Assembly: GCA_036504595.1 (NCBI GenBank)
Contig: DASXUX010000067.1
Location: 1-64,000 of the forward strand
DNA length: 64,000 nt
From: DASXUX01 sp036504595
GTDB lineage: Bacteria > Planctomycetota > SZUA-567 > H5-PLA8
Direction of reading: 5' to 3'
How positions within the stretch are numbered: position 1 is the first letter of the stretch; the number at the start of each line of letters is the position of its first letter. Shown in pieces: positions 16,491 through 23,776 of this stretch. Both the position numbers and the translations under genes were made by a program. The notes below the pieces were generated by a model. The model had not been told where the DNA came from, ran no database searches, and was given only the letters and a program-made list of their open reading frames with translations.

Positions 16491-18542
16491 CTATTTCAGC
16501 GTCACAACAATCGGCTCTCGCCGGTCTTCGACAGGTTTCGGCACGCCGGCGATCTGCTTGCCTCCGGCAGATGCCTTCAGCATCAGAACGCTCAGCGCGC
16601 CTTGGGAGACAACTACTCCGTCGTCACCAAAATCCTGCAATGTTGGAACAGGTTCTTGCGGCGCGTCCGCATCCGCAGGAACCAGAAGCGTGACAAAACG
16701 CACGCGCGTTGAACCAGCAGCCGGTGGGGCCACTTCCACGCGCCAACTGCCGGGAACATGGTTTCCTTGCATCACGAGCTTGAGCGGCCAGTTGCGGCCA
16801 TCGCACCAGAATTCCTTTCCGGGACCGCCGATCTTTTCAATCTCCGCAGTGCCGGGCAGCAGCACGTGGGTGGTCAATCGCCCGCCGCGGTGGCGTGCAA
16901 CGATGCGGTTTCCGCTCACCTCAGGTTCGCTCACTGTGTGCAACAGATAGCGCGGAAGCAAGCCCGGCCGGGCGAGTTCCACTTCGTCCAGTACCACTAG
17001 CGAGACGCACGTCTTCCGCGGCCAGTCGAGAACAAACACGACGTGGCGCATAAACTGCTTCAGCTTCTGCGGGCTGTAACAATGGCTTGCCTCGCCGCAG
17101 ACGTAGCTCCAACCGTTGCCCTCTTGGTAGGCGGCGATGCTGCCGTCACGCCAGGCCTCGCTGCTCAGGTCCTCAAGCGTGCGCGGCGCAAAATCGGGCT
17201 CGTTGATGAAACGCTGGCCCCCGTCATTCGCGAAAGTCGCGCCGCGGCTGAGGAACTGTTCTTGAGGATCATGAACGACGATCGTGTTGTGCGCGATCGA
17301 GCGGATGTAATAGTTGTACCAGTGCGGCGACTCGTAATCGTCGTAGTGTCCCGAATCTATCGCCAAATCGCCTTTGTGATAAACAGTGATCTGGTTCTGA
17401 TCGCGATGGCAGTGATTGTGCAGGTAAATGGGCGAGCACTTCAGCGCCGCAACTGTTCCGCCGGCGAAATCGCCACGCGCGATGGCGATGCCCATTCCTG
17501 AAAACAACTTTGTCCGCGGCAGTTCGGACGGCTCAATGATCTCGTTAAACGTGCGGTCTTCAAAGAGGATCTGGTCGGGCTCGATGTTGCTCACGTTGCA
17601 CTGCTTCACCCACCAGTTGGCGAGGCCATCGCGGTAACGCGATGCGATGGCCGCCAGCCCGCGGTAATAGCCCAGCCAGGTAAAGATGCGGCTGGCGCCG
17701 AAGTGATCGCCGTAGCGCAGGAAGGCTTCGTCATCGCGCAACGCATACGTCCACCATTGTACGCAGTTGCGGAACCACGGGTTTTCAGCGAAGCAGTCGC
17801 GGCCGTAAGCCGTCTGCAGGAGCTGGAAGTAGCAAGGGATTTCGAACATGTACGTGCCGGTATACGAGTAGCTTTGCGGGAAGCTGTCGTGCTCGAGGAA
17901 GTACTTATAGCAGCCGAGCATACCTTCCGTGTGACGTAGAGCGTCTGCCAACAGCGCATCGGCGCCGAAAATTTCGCCGCTCATGCCAATGGCTGCCATC
18001 AGGATCGGCGGGAGCGAGTTGACGTCATGGCCTGCGACGTAATTGTTCGGCCAGACTTCGCCATTGGAGTACAGCACATGCGCGTACGAAAGCGCGCGGT
18101 GGGCGATGAGCCGCCGGGTTATCTCCGGCAGCGCGTTGTGGCACCAGTCGTACGCGCAAGCCAGCGCGCGCAAGCGGACCGAACCGATCGAATAACGTCC
18201 ATCGACGGGTTGCTGCATCACGGCATCGATGGCGCGCTCGCAAGCCGCGGCGTGCGTTTTTTCGCCGGTCAGCAAATAGAGAAACGCGAGGCGAAACGCA
18301 ATCTGCGCGGGGTCGCCCGCCGTGAGCGTGTTGTCCGCGAGGCTTTTGGATCGAGCGCCTTCGAGCGTGTGCGGGCCGAGAATCGCGCGGTCAAAATCAG
18401 GCGTCCCCGGGCAGCTTTCCGCCAATGCCAGCAGCGACTCCATCTCGGCCTTGTGCGTGGTCCGAGCGCGCTCGCGCAGCAGCGGCAGGTCTTCAGGACT
18501 GACGAGCACGCGAGGGTGGCCAGAACGCAGCGGAGGGTTCAT
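16491..18542 (-). CDS. Heparinase II/III-like polysaccharide lyase
   Basis: 683 aa. ATG 18542 with GGAG at ideal spacing; an in-frame TTG 12 bp upstream is rejected. An N-terminal alpha/alpha-toroid (residues about 40-370: RLRALACAYDWCHNALPE, NNYVAGHDVNSLPP) is followed by the heparinase II/III beta-sandwich (HNHCHRDQNQITVYHKGDLAIDSGHYDD, HNTIVVHDP), the usual arrangement in lyases acting on uronic-acid polysaccharides. No clear signal peptide. No sulfatase or transporter adjoins, so substrate is unknown. Catalytic Tyr/His candidates lie in the NNYVAGHD and NHCHRDQN blocks. Confidence 0.88.
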   Translation of the reverse strand: MNPPLRSGHPRVLVSPEDLPLLRERARTTHKAEMESLLALAESCPGTPDFDRAILGPHTLEGARSKSLADNTLTAGDPAQIAFRLAFLYLLTGEKTHAAACERAIDAVMQQPVDGRYSIGSVRLRALACAYDWCHNALPEITRRLIAHRALSYAHVLYSNGEVWPNNYVAGHDVNSLPPILMAAIGMSGEIFGADALLADALRHTEGMLGCYKYFLEHDSFPQSYSYTGTYMFEIPCYFQLLQTAYGRDCFAENPWFRNCVQWWTYALRDDEAFLRYGDHFGASRIFTWLGYYRGLAAIASRYRDGLANWWVKQCNVSNIEPDQILFEDRTFNEIIEPSELPRTKLFSGMGIAIARGDFAGGTVAALKCSPIYLHNHCHRDQNQITVYHKGDLAIDSGHYDDYESPHWYNYYIRSIAHNTIVVHDPQEQFLSRGATFANDGGQRFINEPDFAPRTLEDLSSEAWRDGSIAAYQEGNGWSYVCGEASHCYSPQKLKQFMRHVVFVLDWPRKTCVSLVVLDEVELARPGLLPRYLLHTVSEPEVSGNRIVARHRGGRLTTHVLLPGTAEIEKIGGPGKEFWCDGRNWPLKLVMQGNHVPGSWRVEVAPPAAGSTRVRFVTLLVPADADAPQEPVPTLQDFGDDGVVVSQGALSVLMLKASAGGKQIAGVPKPVEDRREPIVVTLK

Positions 18543-18545
18543 GAA

Positions 18546-18640
18546 GGACTCCAAAAGAGCAGGAGTGAAAAAGTCCAGAAGCCGGTTCTTGCGTCAGCCG
18601 GCTTCTGGACTCCTGGACTGCCAGACTTCTGGACTGTTAT
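18546..18640. repeat. Heptad array forming a 14-bp hairpin
   Basis: AGTCCAGAAGCCGG (18572-18585) pairs perfectly with CCGGCTTCTGGACT (18598-18611); the right arm continues as heptads cctggactgccagacttctggact. It separates two minus-strand genes. Confidence 0.8.
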
Positions 18641-18644
18641 CCGA

Positions 18645-20084
18645 TTACTTCTTTTCCGCAGGCTTGTCGGCTGGCTTTTCAGCCGGCTTCTCCGCGGGTT
18701 TGTCGGCTTTCGGCGGCGCGGGTGGCGTGACCGGCGCCGGCTGCGGCGGCGTGTTGGCAGCGGGTGCGGCGCCGGGCTGCAGTTGCTGCTGAGCGGCGTT
18801 GCGGCGTTCGAGAGCCTGTTTGCCGCGCTTGACGCGATCCATCGCGTAGTTGGCGCGCGTCGCGATGTTCTGGGTGTCCTTGTACTCGGTGCTGATGCTG
18901 GTGAGCAGATCCTCGGCCTTGGCGTACTCCTGGTGGCGCAGCAGAGCTTCCGCGCGCTGCAACTGGCACTCGCCTTTTTCGTCCTTGGTCTTTGCCATGG
19001 CGGTGGCTTGTTCAAGCGCGGCGTCGGCTTCCTTGTCCATGCCGGTCTGGCCGTAGAACAGGGACATGTGGATGTAGTCGTGGAAGCCGGCATTTTCCTT
19101 CGTCAAATTCTTCTGCAGAAATTCGGCGGCTTCGGTTCTCTTGCCCGCCCCCATCAGGATGTTGGCGACGGTGTAGGCCTGCATGCGTTTTTCGTCAGGC
19201 GTGGTGGCGGAGGCCATCAGTTTGTTCCCGAGTTCGATCGCTTTTTCGCTATTGCGGGCACGCTGATACATGCTTAACAACTGCCGCTGCAACGTCTTGT
19301 CGTTGGGGCGGAGAGCGACGAGCTTCTCGTACACTTCGGCGGCTTTGGCCGGATCGATCTTGACGGTCGAATAGATCTCGGCCAGCCGGTCAAGCGCGAC
19401 CTGGTCGTCAGGCTTTGCCTGCACCGCCTTCTCGGATTCCTCAACGATCTTGTCGAGCTTGCCGGGCTGCTGCTGCCACAGGCGGACGAGGTTGCGCTGA
19501 GCTTCCTGCTTCTGATAAGGGCTGACTTGTGCGGCGTCATTGTTCGACATGATGTCATTGAGCAGTTTTTCGGCCTTTTCGTTCTCCTTCAGGCTGGTGT
19601 AGACATCGGCCAGCGCGAGCGACATGCGGACGCGTTCACTGGGAATCGTGGTCTGCGGAATGACCTGCTCATAGAGCTCCGCCGCACCTTTCCAGTCGGC
19701 CTTGCGCTGTAGCAGGGAGGCGAGCGTCGAGATCACCTGCTGCTTTTGGAAGCCGTCTTTGGCTTTCTCCAGAGCTGTTTTCAGCAGCGGTTCCGCTCGA
19801 TCAGTCGCGTTCCAACGCAGATGGACCTGTGCCAGTTCCAGCAGGTACGACGAGTTGGTCATGTCCACGACATCCGGCGCGGGCTTGGCGACCAAGGGCT
19901 GAGTGGGGGCCATTGGGGGGGTAGGGGGTTGAGGCCGCACCACCGGTCGTGGCGTGCCGGGCGGCGTGGTCGGCGCAGGTTCGGCCTTGGGTGCAGGCTT
20001 GGGGGTCTCTGGCGCGGGAGTTTCGGCGGCCATCACGGCTGGCAGAAGAAAGGAAATACAAACAAGGCTACCCAGAACACGCAT
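18645..20084 (-). CDS. Secreted TPR-repeat protein with Pro-rich and Lys/Pro/Glu-rich ends
   Basis: 479 aa. Start ATG 20084 with GGAGAGAG. Signal peptide 1-19 (MRVLGSLVCISFLLPAVMA), then a 60-residue Pro-rich linker. Residues 75-420 are helical TPR-like repeats (ALADVYTSLKENEKAEKLL, AEIYSTVKIDPAKAAEVYEKL, MYQRARNSEKAIELGNKLM, KAEDLLTSISTEYKDTQNIA). The C-terminus repeats KPAEKPAEKPADKPAEKK. TPR arrays mediate protein contacts; this one probably works in the periplasm or cell surface. Partners unknown. Confidence 0.88.
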   Translation of the reverse strand: MRVLGSLVCISFLLPAVMAAETPAPETPKPAPKAEPAPTTPPGTPRPVVRPQPPTPPMAPTQPLVAKPAPDVVDMTNSSYLLELAQVHLRWNATDRAEPLLKTALEKAKDGFQKQQVISTLASLLQRKADWKGAAELYEQVIPQTTIPSERVRMSLALADVYTSLKENEKAEKLLNDIMSNNDAAQVSPYQKQEAQRNLVRLWQQQPGKLDKIVEESEKAVQAKPDDQVALDRLAEIYSTVKIDPAKAAEVYEKLVALRPNDKTLQRQLLSMYQRARNSEKAIELGNKLMASATTPDEKRMQAYTVANILMGAGKRTEAAEFLQKNLTKENAGFHDYIHMSLFYGQTGMDKEADAALEQATAMAKTKDEKGECQLQRAEALLRHQEYAKAEDLLTSISTEYKDTQNIATRANYAMDRVKRGKQALERRNAAQQQLQPGAAPAANTPPQPAPVTPPAPPKADKPAEKPAEKPADKPAEKK

Positions 20085-20189
20085 ACGGCTCTCTCCTTCA
20101 CTTGAGGTGTTTCAGCAGATCGCTGCTCTATCCGGGCCAATCGGGCCATCGGGACTCTTATTTTGCGGGTTAATGCACTGAACTGCAAG

Positions 20190-20266
20190 TGGTGGATTGG
20201 TGGTTGGTGAATGGTACTTGGTGAGTGGTGTCTGGTGGTCTGGTGTCTGGTGTCTGGTGAGTGGCA
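20190..20266. repeat. Heptad array (TGGTGTC type)
   Basis: Clear period-7 run (tggtgtc, tggtggtc, tggtgtc, tggtgtc, tggtgag) between the TPR gene and glnA. Confidence 0.85.
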
Positions 20267-20282
20267 GCGCGGTACGAACAGC

Positions 20283-20309
20283 ACGCAATCCAGGAGGATT
20301 GCGCTACAA
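20283..20309. repeat. GCAATCC-GGATTGC palindromic element, copy 1
   Basis: Reads acgcaatccaggaggatt followed by gcgctacaa; arms GCAATCC and GGATTGC. Two further copies lie at 30704-30722 (opposite orientation) and 30846-30872. Confidence 0.8.
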
Positions 20310-20315
20310 ATGCAA

Positions 20316-20341
20316 CCGGCGGCCTTTTGAGGGGCCGCCGG
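20316..20341. other. GC-rich hairpin after glnA
   Basis: CCGGCGGCC and GGCCGCCGG separated by 8 nt, 28 bp beyond the glnA stop. No U-run on the glnA side, so not a classical terminator. Confidence 0.5.
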
Positions 20342-20368
20342 CTTCAGAGACATTGACCAGACCACCCA

Positions 20369-21793
20369 TTACATATCGAAGTACAGGTAGAATTCGTGGG
20401 GGTGCGGGCGGAGACGAACCTGGTCCGCTTCTTTCTTGCGCTTGTAGTCGATCCAGGTTTCGATGACGTCAGAGGTGAAGACTTCGCCCTTGAGCAGGAA
20501 GTCATGGTCGTCTTCCAGCGCGCGCAGGGACTCTTCCAGGCTGCCTGGAGTGTTCGGAACCTTGGCCAGTTCTTCCGGCGGCAGGTCGTAGATGTCCTTA
20601 TCGAGCGGCTTGCCTGGATCGATCTTGTTCTGGATACCGTCGATGGCGGCCATCAGGATCGTTGAGAAGGACAGGTACGGGTTACAGCTTGGATCCGGGC
20701 AGCGGAACTCAAAGCGCTTGGCCTTGGCGCTCTGGCTGAACATCGGGATGCGCAGACAGGCTGAGCGGTTTCGAGCGCTGTAGGCCAGGTTGATCGGGGC
20801 TTCGTAGCCGGGGGTCAACCGCTTGTAGCTGTTGGTCGTCGGATTGGTGATCGCCGTGATGGCGCGAGCGTGTTTAAGGATGCCGCCCATGGCGTGCAGC
20901 GCGGTCTCGGACAGGCCGGCGTACCCGTTGCCGAAGAACGTGTTCTTGCCACCCTTCCAGATGGACATGTGGGTGTGCATGCCGGAGCCGTTATCGCCGA
21001 AGAGCGGCTTGGGCATGAAGGTTACGACCTTGTTGTGGCGTTTGGCGACGTTCTTGAGGATGTACTTGTACATCATGGTCTTGTCGGCCATGCGGACCAG
21101 CTTGTCGAAGACCATGTCGATCTCGGCCTGGCCGGCGGTGGCGACTTCGTGGTGCTGCTTTTCAATCGGGACGCCGCACTCTTCGAGCGTCAGCATCATT
21201 TCGTTGCGGATGTCTTGCTGGGTGTCGGTCGGCGGAACGGGGAAATAGCCTTCCTTCGGGCGGATCTTGTGGCCGAGCGCCGGGCGCTTGTCGCCGTCTT
21301 CGTTGCTTGTCCAGTGGCCTTCTTCCGAATCGATGCTGTAGCCGCAGCCGTTGACGCCGCCGTACATCGTAATCGCGTCGAAGATGAAGAATTCGAGTTC
21401 CGGACCGACGAAGCAGGTGTCGCCGATGCCGGTGCTGTTAAGGTACTTCTCGGCCTTCAGCGCGATGTTGCGGGGGTCGCGGGTGTAATCGGCGTGCGTG
21501 ACCGGATCCATGATGTTGCAGATCACGTTCAGTGTCGGATCTTTGAAGAATGGATCGATGAACGCGGTATCCGGATCGGGGACCACGAGCATGTCGGACT
21601 CGTGAATGTGCGCCCAGCCGCGGATCGAGGAGGCGTCGAAGCCCAGACCTTCCTTAAAGACGGCCTCGGTCAGTTCGTGCAGGGGTGTCGAAAAGTGCTG
21701 CCAAGTACCGATGAAATCCATAAAGCGGAAGTCAACGGTGTTGACGCCCTTGGCCTTGGCAAACTCAAGGACTTCCTTTGCCGTCTTGGGCAT
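20369..21793 (-). CDS. glnA: Glutamine synthetase, type I
   Basis: 474 aa, length of GSI-beta enzymes; makes glutamine from glutamate, ammonia and ATP in a cytoplasmic dodecamer. Signature blocks: FDASSIRGW near 50, FVGPELEFFIFD, NGSGMHTHMS, RLTPGYEAPINLAYSARNRSA (split here: LTPGYEAP, RNRSACLRIP) and FEFRCPDPSCNPYL. The loop DIYDLPPEE carries the tyrosine that is adenylylated in GSI-beta enzymes (Tyr397 in E. coli). It lies downstream of glnB on the same strand behind a sigma-54-type promoter, so nitrogen-controlled expression is likely. Confidence 0.97.
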   Translation of the reverse strand: MPKTAKEVLEFAKAKGVNTVDFRFMDFIGTWQHFSTPLHELTEAVFKEGLGFDASSIRGWAHIHESDMLVVPDPDTAFIDPFFKDPTLNVICNIMDPVTHADYTRDPRNIALKAEKYLNSTGIGDTCFVGPELEFFIFDAITMYGGVNGCGYSIDSEEGHWTSNEDGDKRPALGHKIRPKEGYFPVPPTDTQQDIRNEMMLTLEECGVPIEKQHHEVATAGQAEIDMVFDKLVRMADKTMMYKYILKNVAKRHNKVVTFMPKPLFGDNGSGMHTHMSIWKGGKNTFFGNGYAGLSETALHAMGGILKHARAITAITNPTTNSYKRLTPGYEAPINLAYSARNRSACLRIPMFSQSAKAKRFEFRCPDPSCNPYLSFSTILMAAIDGIQNKIDPGKPLDKDIYDLPPEELAKVPNTPGSLEESLRALEDDHDFLLKGEVFTSDVIETWIDYKRKKEADQVRLRPHPHEFYLYFDM

Positions 21794-21879
21794 TGTCTAA
21801 CGCTCCTTGTCTCTCTGGACAGGCGGTGCCTGTCGCTTTCCATTGTCCCGGGAGCTGCCTTGAGCCCCCCACAAACTAC

Positions 21880-21972
21880 GAATGAGGAATTATGAATGCG
21901 GAATGATGAATAAGGCTCTCAAGGGCACGGCCAAAATCCTTGTTCATCATTCATAATTCCGCATTCATCATT
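21880..21972. repeat. Inverted heptad arrays between glnB and glnA
   Basis: Left arm aatgaggaattatgaatgcg... and right arm ...cataattccgcattcatcat are reverse complements over about 33 bp with few mismatches, each built of 7-nt units (attatga, atgcgga, atgatga). Any glnB-glnA transcript would fold into a long hairpin here. Confidence 0.85.
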
Positions 21973-21977
21973 TGCTG

Positions 21978-22325
21978 TTAAATGGCTTCCGGTCCGCGTT
22001 CGCCCGTTCTGATGCGAATGCAGTCTTCCAGCGGAAGCACGAAAATCTTGCCGTCACCGATCTGGCCGCCGTCGCCGGAGCGGCCGCCGCGCAGGATGGC
22101 CTGAATGGTGGGCTCAACGAAGTCGTCGTTGACGGCGATTTCGAGCTTCACCTTGCGCAACAGGTTGACGGTGTATTCATGGCCGCGGTAGATCTCGGTG
22201 TGGCCCTTCTGGCGGCCGAAACCCTGCACGTCGCAAACCGTCAGGCGCACGACCTCTACTTCGTTCAGCGCTTCTTTGACGGATTCCAGTCGAGAAGGCT
22301 GAATAATGGCTTCAATCAACTTCAT
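21978..22325 (-). CDS. glnB: Nitrogen regulatory protein P-II
   Basis: 115 aa. The open frame extends upstream but MKLIEAIIQPSRLESVKEAL at ATG 22325 is the canonical P-II start. T-loop: GHTEIYRGHEYTVNLL, with both tyrosines of the E. coli T-loop positions 46 and 51, the latter being the uridylylation site. C-terminal GRSGDGGQIGDGKIFVLPLE carries the ATP/2-oxoglutarate-binding B and C loops. P-II signals 2-oxoglutarate and glutamine status and controls GlnA modification and NtrB. glnA lies 184 bp downstream on the same strand. Confidence 0.97.
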   Translation of the reverse strand: MKLIEAIIQPSRLESVKEALNEVEVVRLTVCDVQGFGRQKGHTEIYRGHEYTVNLLRKVKLEIAVNDDFVEPTIQAILRGGRSGDGGQIGDGKIFVLPLEDCIRIRTGERGPEAI

Positions 22326-22361
22326 CAGGAGTATGCTCCACGCTTGGTGAAATCGCAAAGG

Positions 22362-22376
22362 GCAAAGTGGGGGCCA
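22362..22376 (-). promoter_or_regulatory. Sigma-54-type -24/-12 promoter for glnB-glnA
   Basis: Minus strand reads TGGCCCCCACTTTGC: GG and GC exactly 12 apart, with TGGC and TTTGC matching the consensus TGGCACG-N4-TTGC. It sits about 37 bp upstream of the glnB ATG, giving a leader of roughly 25 nt. Sigma-54 control of glnB/glnA is classical in other bacteria. Confidence 0.75.
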
Positions 22377-22811
22377 ATCGATGCAACCTATTGCCTCTTT
22401 GACAAACACTGCTCAAGAAACAACTTCCATGAACGTAAACCACGCCGCCTGAAATCTGGCTGGTGGCTTTTGATCACGATGTGACAAACGATGCAGTCGG
22501 TGCTTCAAAGTGAACAGCCGCAGTTGGCGCTCGACATACGGAAGTGAAGCTCCGACTGCCCCATCATGTTAGCTTGGTCGCAGCCGCGTTTGTAGCGGAT
22601 TTCTACGGTCCTTTCAACGTCGCAGCGACAAACCTTCTGTTTTGCCGAAGCTGCATCGGTGCGTTGGCTAAATCCAACACGCCAGAAGGAAACTTGGGCC
22701 TCGCCTCCCACGGCTTTCGCGGGCGCAGCGCCCGGCGCTCCTCAAAGCGTCCATGTTATTAGCAGTTGCCGTTGCGCTCCCCTGATCAAACCACGGCGAA
22801 TGTGCATATTC
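22377..22811. other. Divergent intergenic region, no gene seen
   Basis: 435 bp between the glnB promoter and the first micro-PEP-CTERM promoter. Only shadow frames. A short palindrome GGGCGCAGCGCCC lies at 22721-22733. An enhancer site for a sigma-54 activator would be expected here but I cannot identify one. Confidence 0.5.
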
Positions 22812-22826
22812 TGGCCGCTTGTTCGC
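22812..22826 (+). promoter_or_regulatory. Sigma-54-type promoter of micro-PEP-CTERM gene 1
   Basis: TGGCCGCTTGTTCGC: GG and GC 12 apart. It lies 59 bp before the start codon at 22885. The element and parts of the downstream leader (TTCGCTT, GAGGGTCGAGTA) are repeated before the second gene. Confidence 0.65.
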
Positions 22827-22884
22827 TTTCCGCTGGACCATGCGGCACAGTTTGAGACGCGCCGCGGTAACTGAGGGTCGAGTA

Positions 22885-23061
22885 ATGAAAATCGTAGCAT
22901 TGTTGTTTGCGGTAGTCCTTAGCACTGCCGCGTTCGCGAACAACTGGCACGGGGAAGGTGCAAACGGCCCCGCCGCCGTGCCCGAACCAGCCACCATGGC
23001 ACTGTTGGGTCTTGGGTTGGGCGCATTGGCGCTCCGCCGACGCCGTTCAGAAAAAGAATAA
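22885..23061 (+). CDS. Micro-PEP-CTERM protein 1 (58 aa)
   Basis: Start ATG 22885 after GAGGGTCGAGTA; the longer frame from 22819 is rejected because the signal peptide begins here. Residues 1-18 are a signal peptide (MKIVALLFAVVLSTAAFA). Residues 19-31 are the only extracellular part, NNWHGEGANGPAA. Residues 32-58 are a textbook PEP-CTERM anchor: VPEPATMALLGLGLGALA, then LRRRR. PEP-CTERM tags are normally cut by an exosortase, releasing or anchoring a much larger protein. Here almost nothing is left but the tag. A 63-aa paralogue follows at 23502. No exosortase gene lies in the window. Confidence 0.88.
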   Translation: MKIVALLFAVVLSTAAFANNWHGEGANGPAAVPEPATMALLGLGLGALALRRRRSEKE

Positions 23062-23223
23062 GCCAACGTGTAACCGCCGCGCAGGCTGCAAAGGCCAGAA
23101 GGCACAAAACTTTGTATTGCGCTTCATGGCGAATTTCAAAAGGCGCTGGCGGCCGAGAACCAGATGGGCCGGGATTGACGGTTTCTTCTGTGAAAACGCC
23201 GTCGTCGCCGGCCTTTCTGTTGA

Positions 23224-23367
23224 GTGGCACGGGCAGGCCGCGCCGCAGTTGCGCCAGCTTTTTCCGGACAGACGCTGTAGCGGCGCGGATTGCCCGTGCA
23301 GAGGCGCGCCGAATTCACGGGCAATCCGCTGGAGCAAAAAGACGCTCCAGCGGCCTGCCCGTGCCAC
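23224..23367. repeat. Palindromic GTGGCACGGGCAG element, full copy 1
   Basis: Outer arms gtggcacgggcaggcc and ggcctgcccgtgccac are perfect inverses; an inner pair GCGGATTGCCCGTG and CACGGGCAATCCGC (14 bp) is nested inside; a third hairpin is ggagcaaaaagacgctcc. About 144 bp, MITE-like. It lies between the two micro-PEP-CTERM genes. The other full copy is 47781-47922. Confidence 0.85.
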
Positions 23368-23427
23368 ACCACGTCGGCTCGGACTAAGTAAGAACCATTT
23401 CCAACGTCCAAATCACGACCCCCAGTC

Positions 23428-23442
23428 TGGCCATTCTTTCGC
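23428..23442 (+). promoter_or_regulatory. Sigma-54-type promoter of micro-PEP-CTERM gene 2
   Basis: TGGCCATTCTTTCGC with exact 12-nt GG to GC spacing, 60 bp before the ATG at 23502 (59 bp in gene 1). Leader ends ACGAGGGTCGAGTAC, almost the same as gene 1. Confidence 0.65.
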
Positions 23443-23501
23443 TTCGAATCAGCCGGATTGCCGCGCACCATTGAATGCGCGGTGCAACGAGGGTCGAGTA
23501 C

Positions 23502-23693
23502 ATGAAAGTAATCGCAGGCTTGTTTCTCGCACTGGTCCTCAGCGCGGCCGCTTACGCAGCCGACTGGCATGGCCAGGAATGCGAGACGGGCGGTGGTGGA
23601 CCGGGAGCTGTTCCGGAGCCGGCCACCATGACGTTGCTGGGTTTGGGCCTCGGCGCCCTGGCTCTTCGACGTCGCCGCTCCAGTGAACCGTAA
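23502..23693 (+). CDS. Micro-PEP-CTERM protein 2 (63 aa)
   Basis: Start ATG 23502 after the GAGGGTCGAGTA leader. Signal peptide residues 1-19 (MKVIAGLFLALVLSAAAYA), short exposed segment ADWHGQECETGGGGPGA, then VPEPATMTLLGLGLGALA and a basic LRRRR end. Paralogue of 22885..23061: the WHG motif three residues after the cleavage site and the whole tag are conserved, the rest of the exposed segment is not (one cysteine here, none in copy 1). Exported and probably processed by an exosortase encoded elsewhere. Function unknown. Confidence 0.88.
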   Translation: MKVIAGLFLALVLSAAAYAADWHGQECETGGGGPGAVPEPATMTLLGLGLGALALRRRRSSEP

Positions 23694-23701
23694 CGTAAAA
23701 G

Positions 23702-23774
23702 ACAGGGTACAGGGTTCGGGCTCAGGGATCGTTTGTGTGGGGAACATCCCCGAACCCTGAACCCCGAACCCTGC
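23702..23774. repeat. Inverted heptad arrays (GAACCCY type)
   Basis: Left: gggtacagggttcgggctca. Right: ccccgaaccctgaacccc and gaaccctg. Period 7, opposite orientations, between convergent genes. Confidence 0.8.
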
Positions 23775-23776
23775 CG

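Noticed and set aside
18027..19277. 416-residue plus-strand frame
   Set aside because: Runs antisense across two well-supported genes (heparinase-like and TPR).
20316..20341. Hairpin as glnA terminator
   Set aside because: No U-run on the glnA strand after the stem; listed as a plain hairpin.
23224..23240. TGGCACGGGCAGG as a sigma-54 -24 box
   Set aside because: Lacks GC at the 12-nt spacing; it is the arm of a repeat present in several unrelated places.
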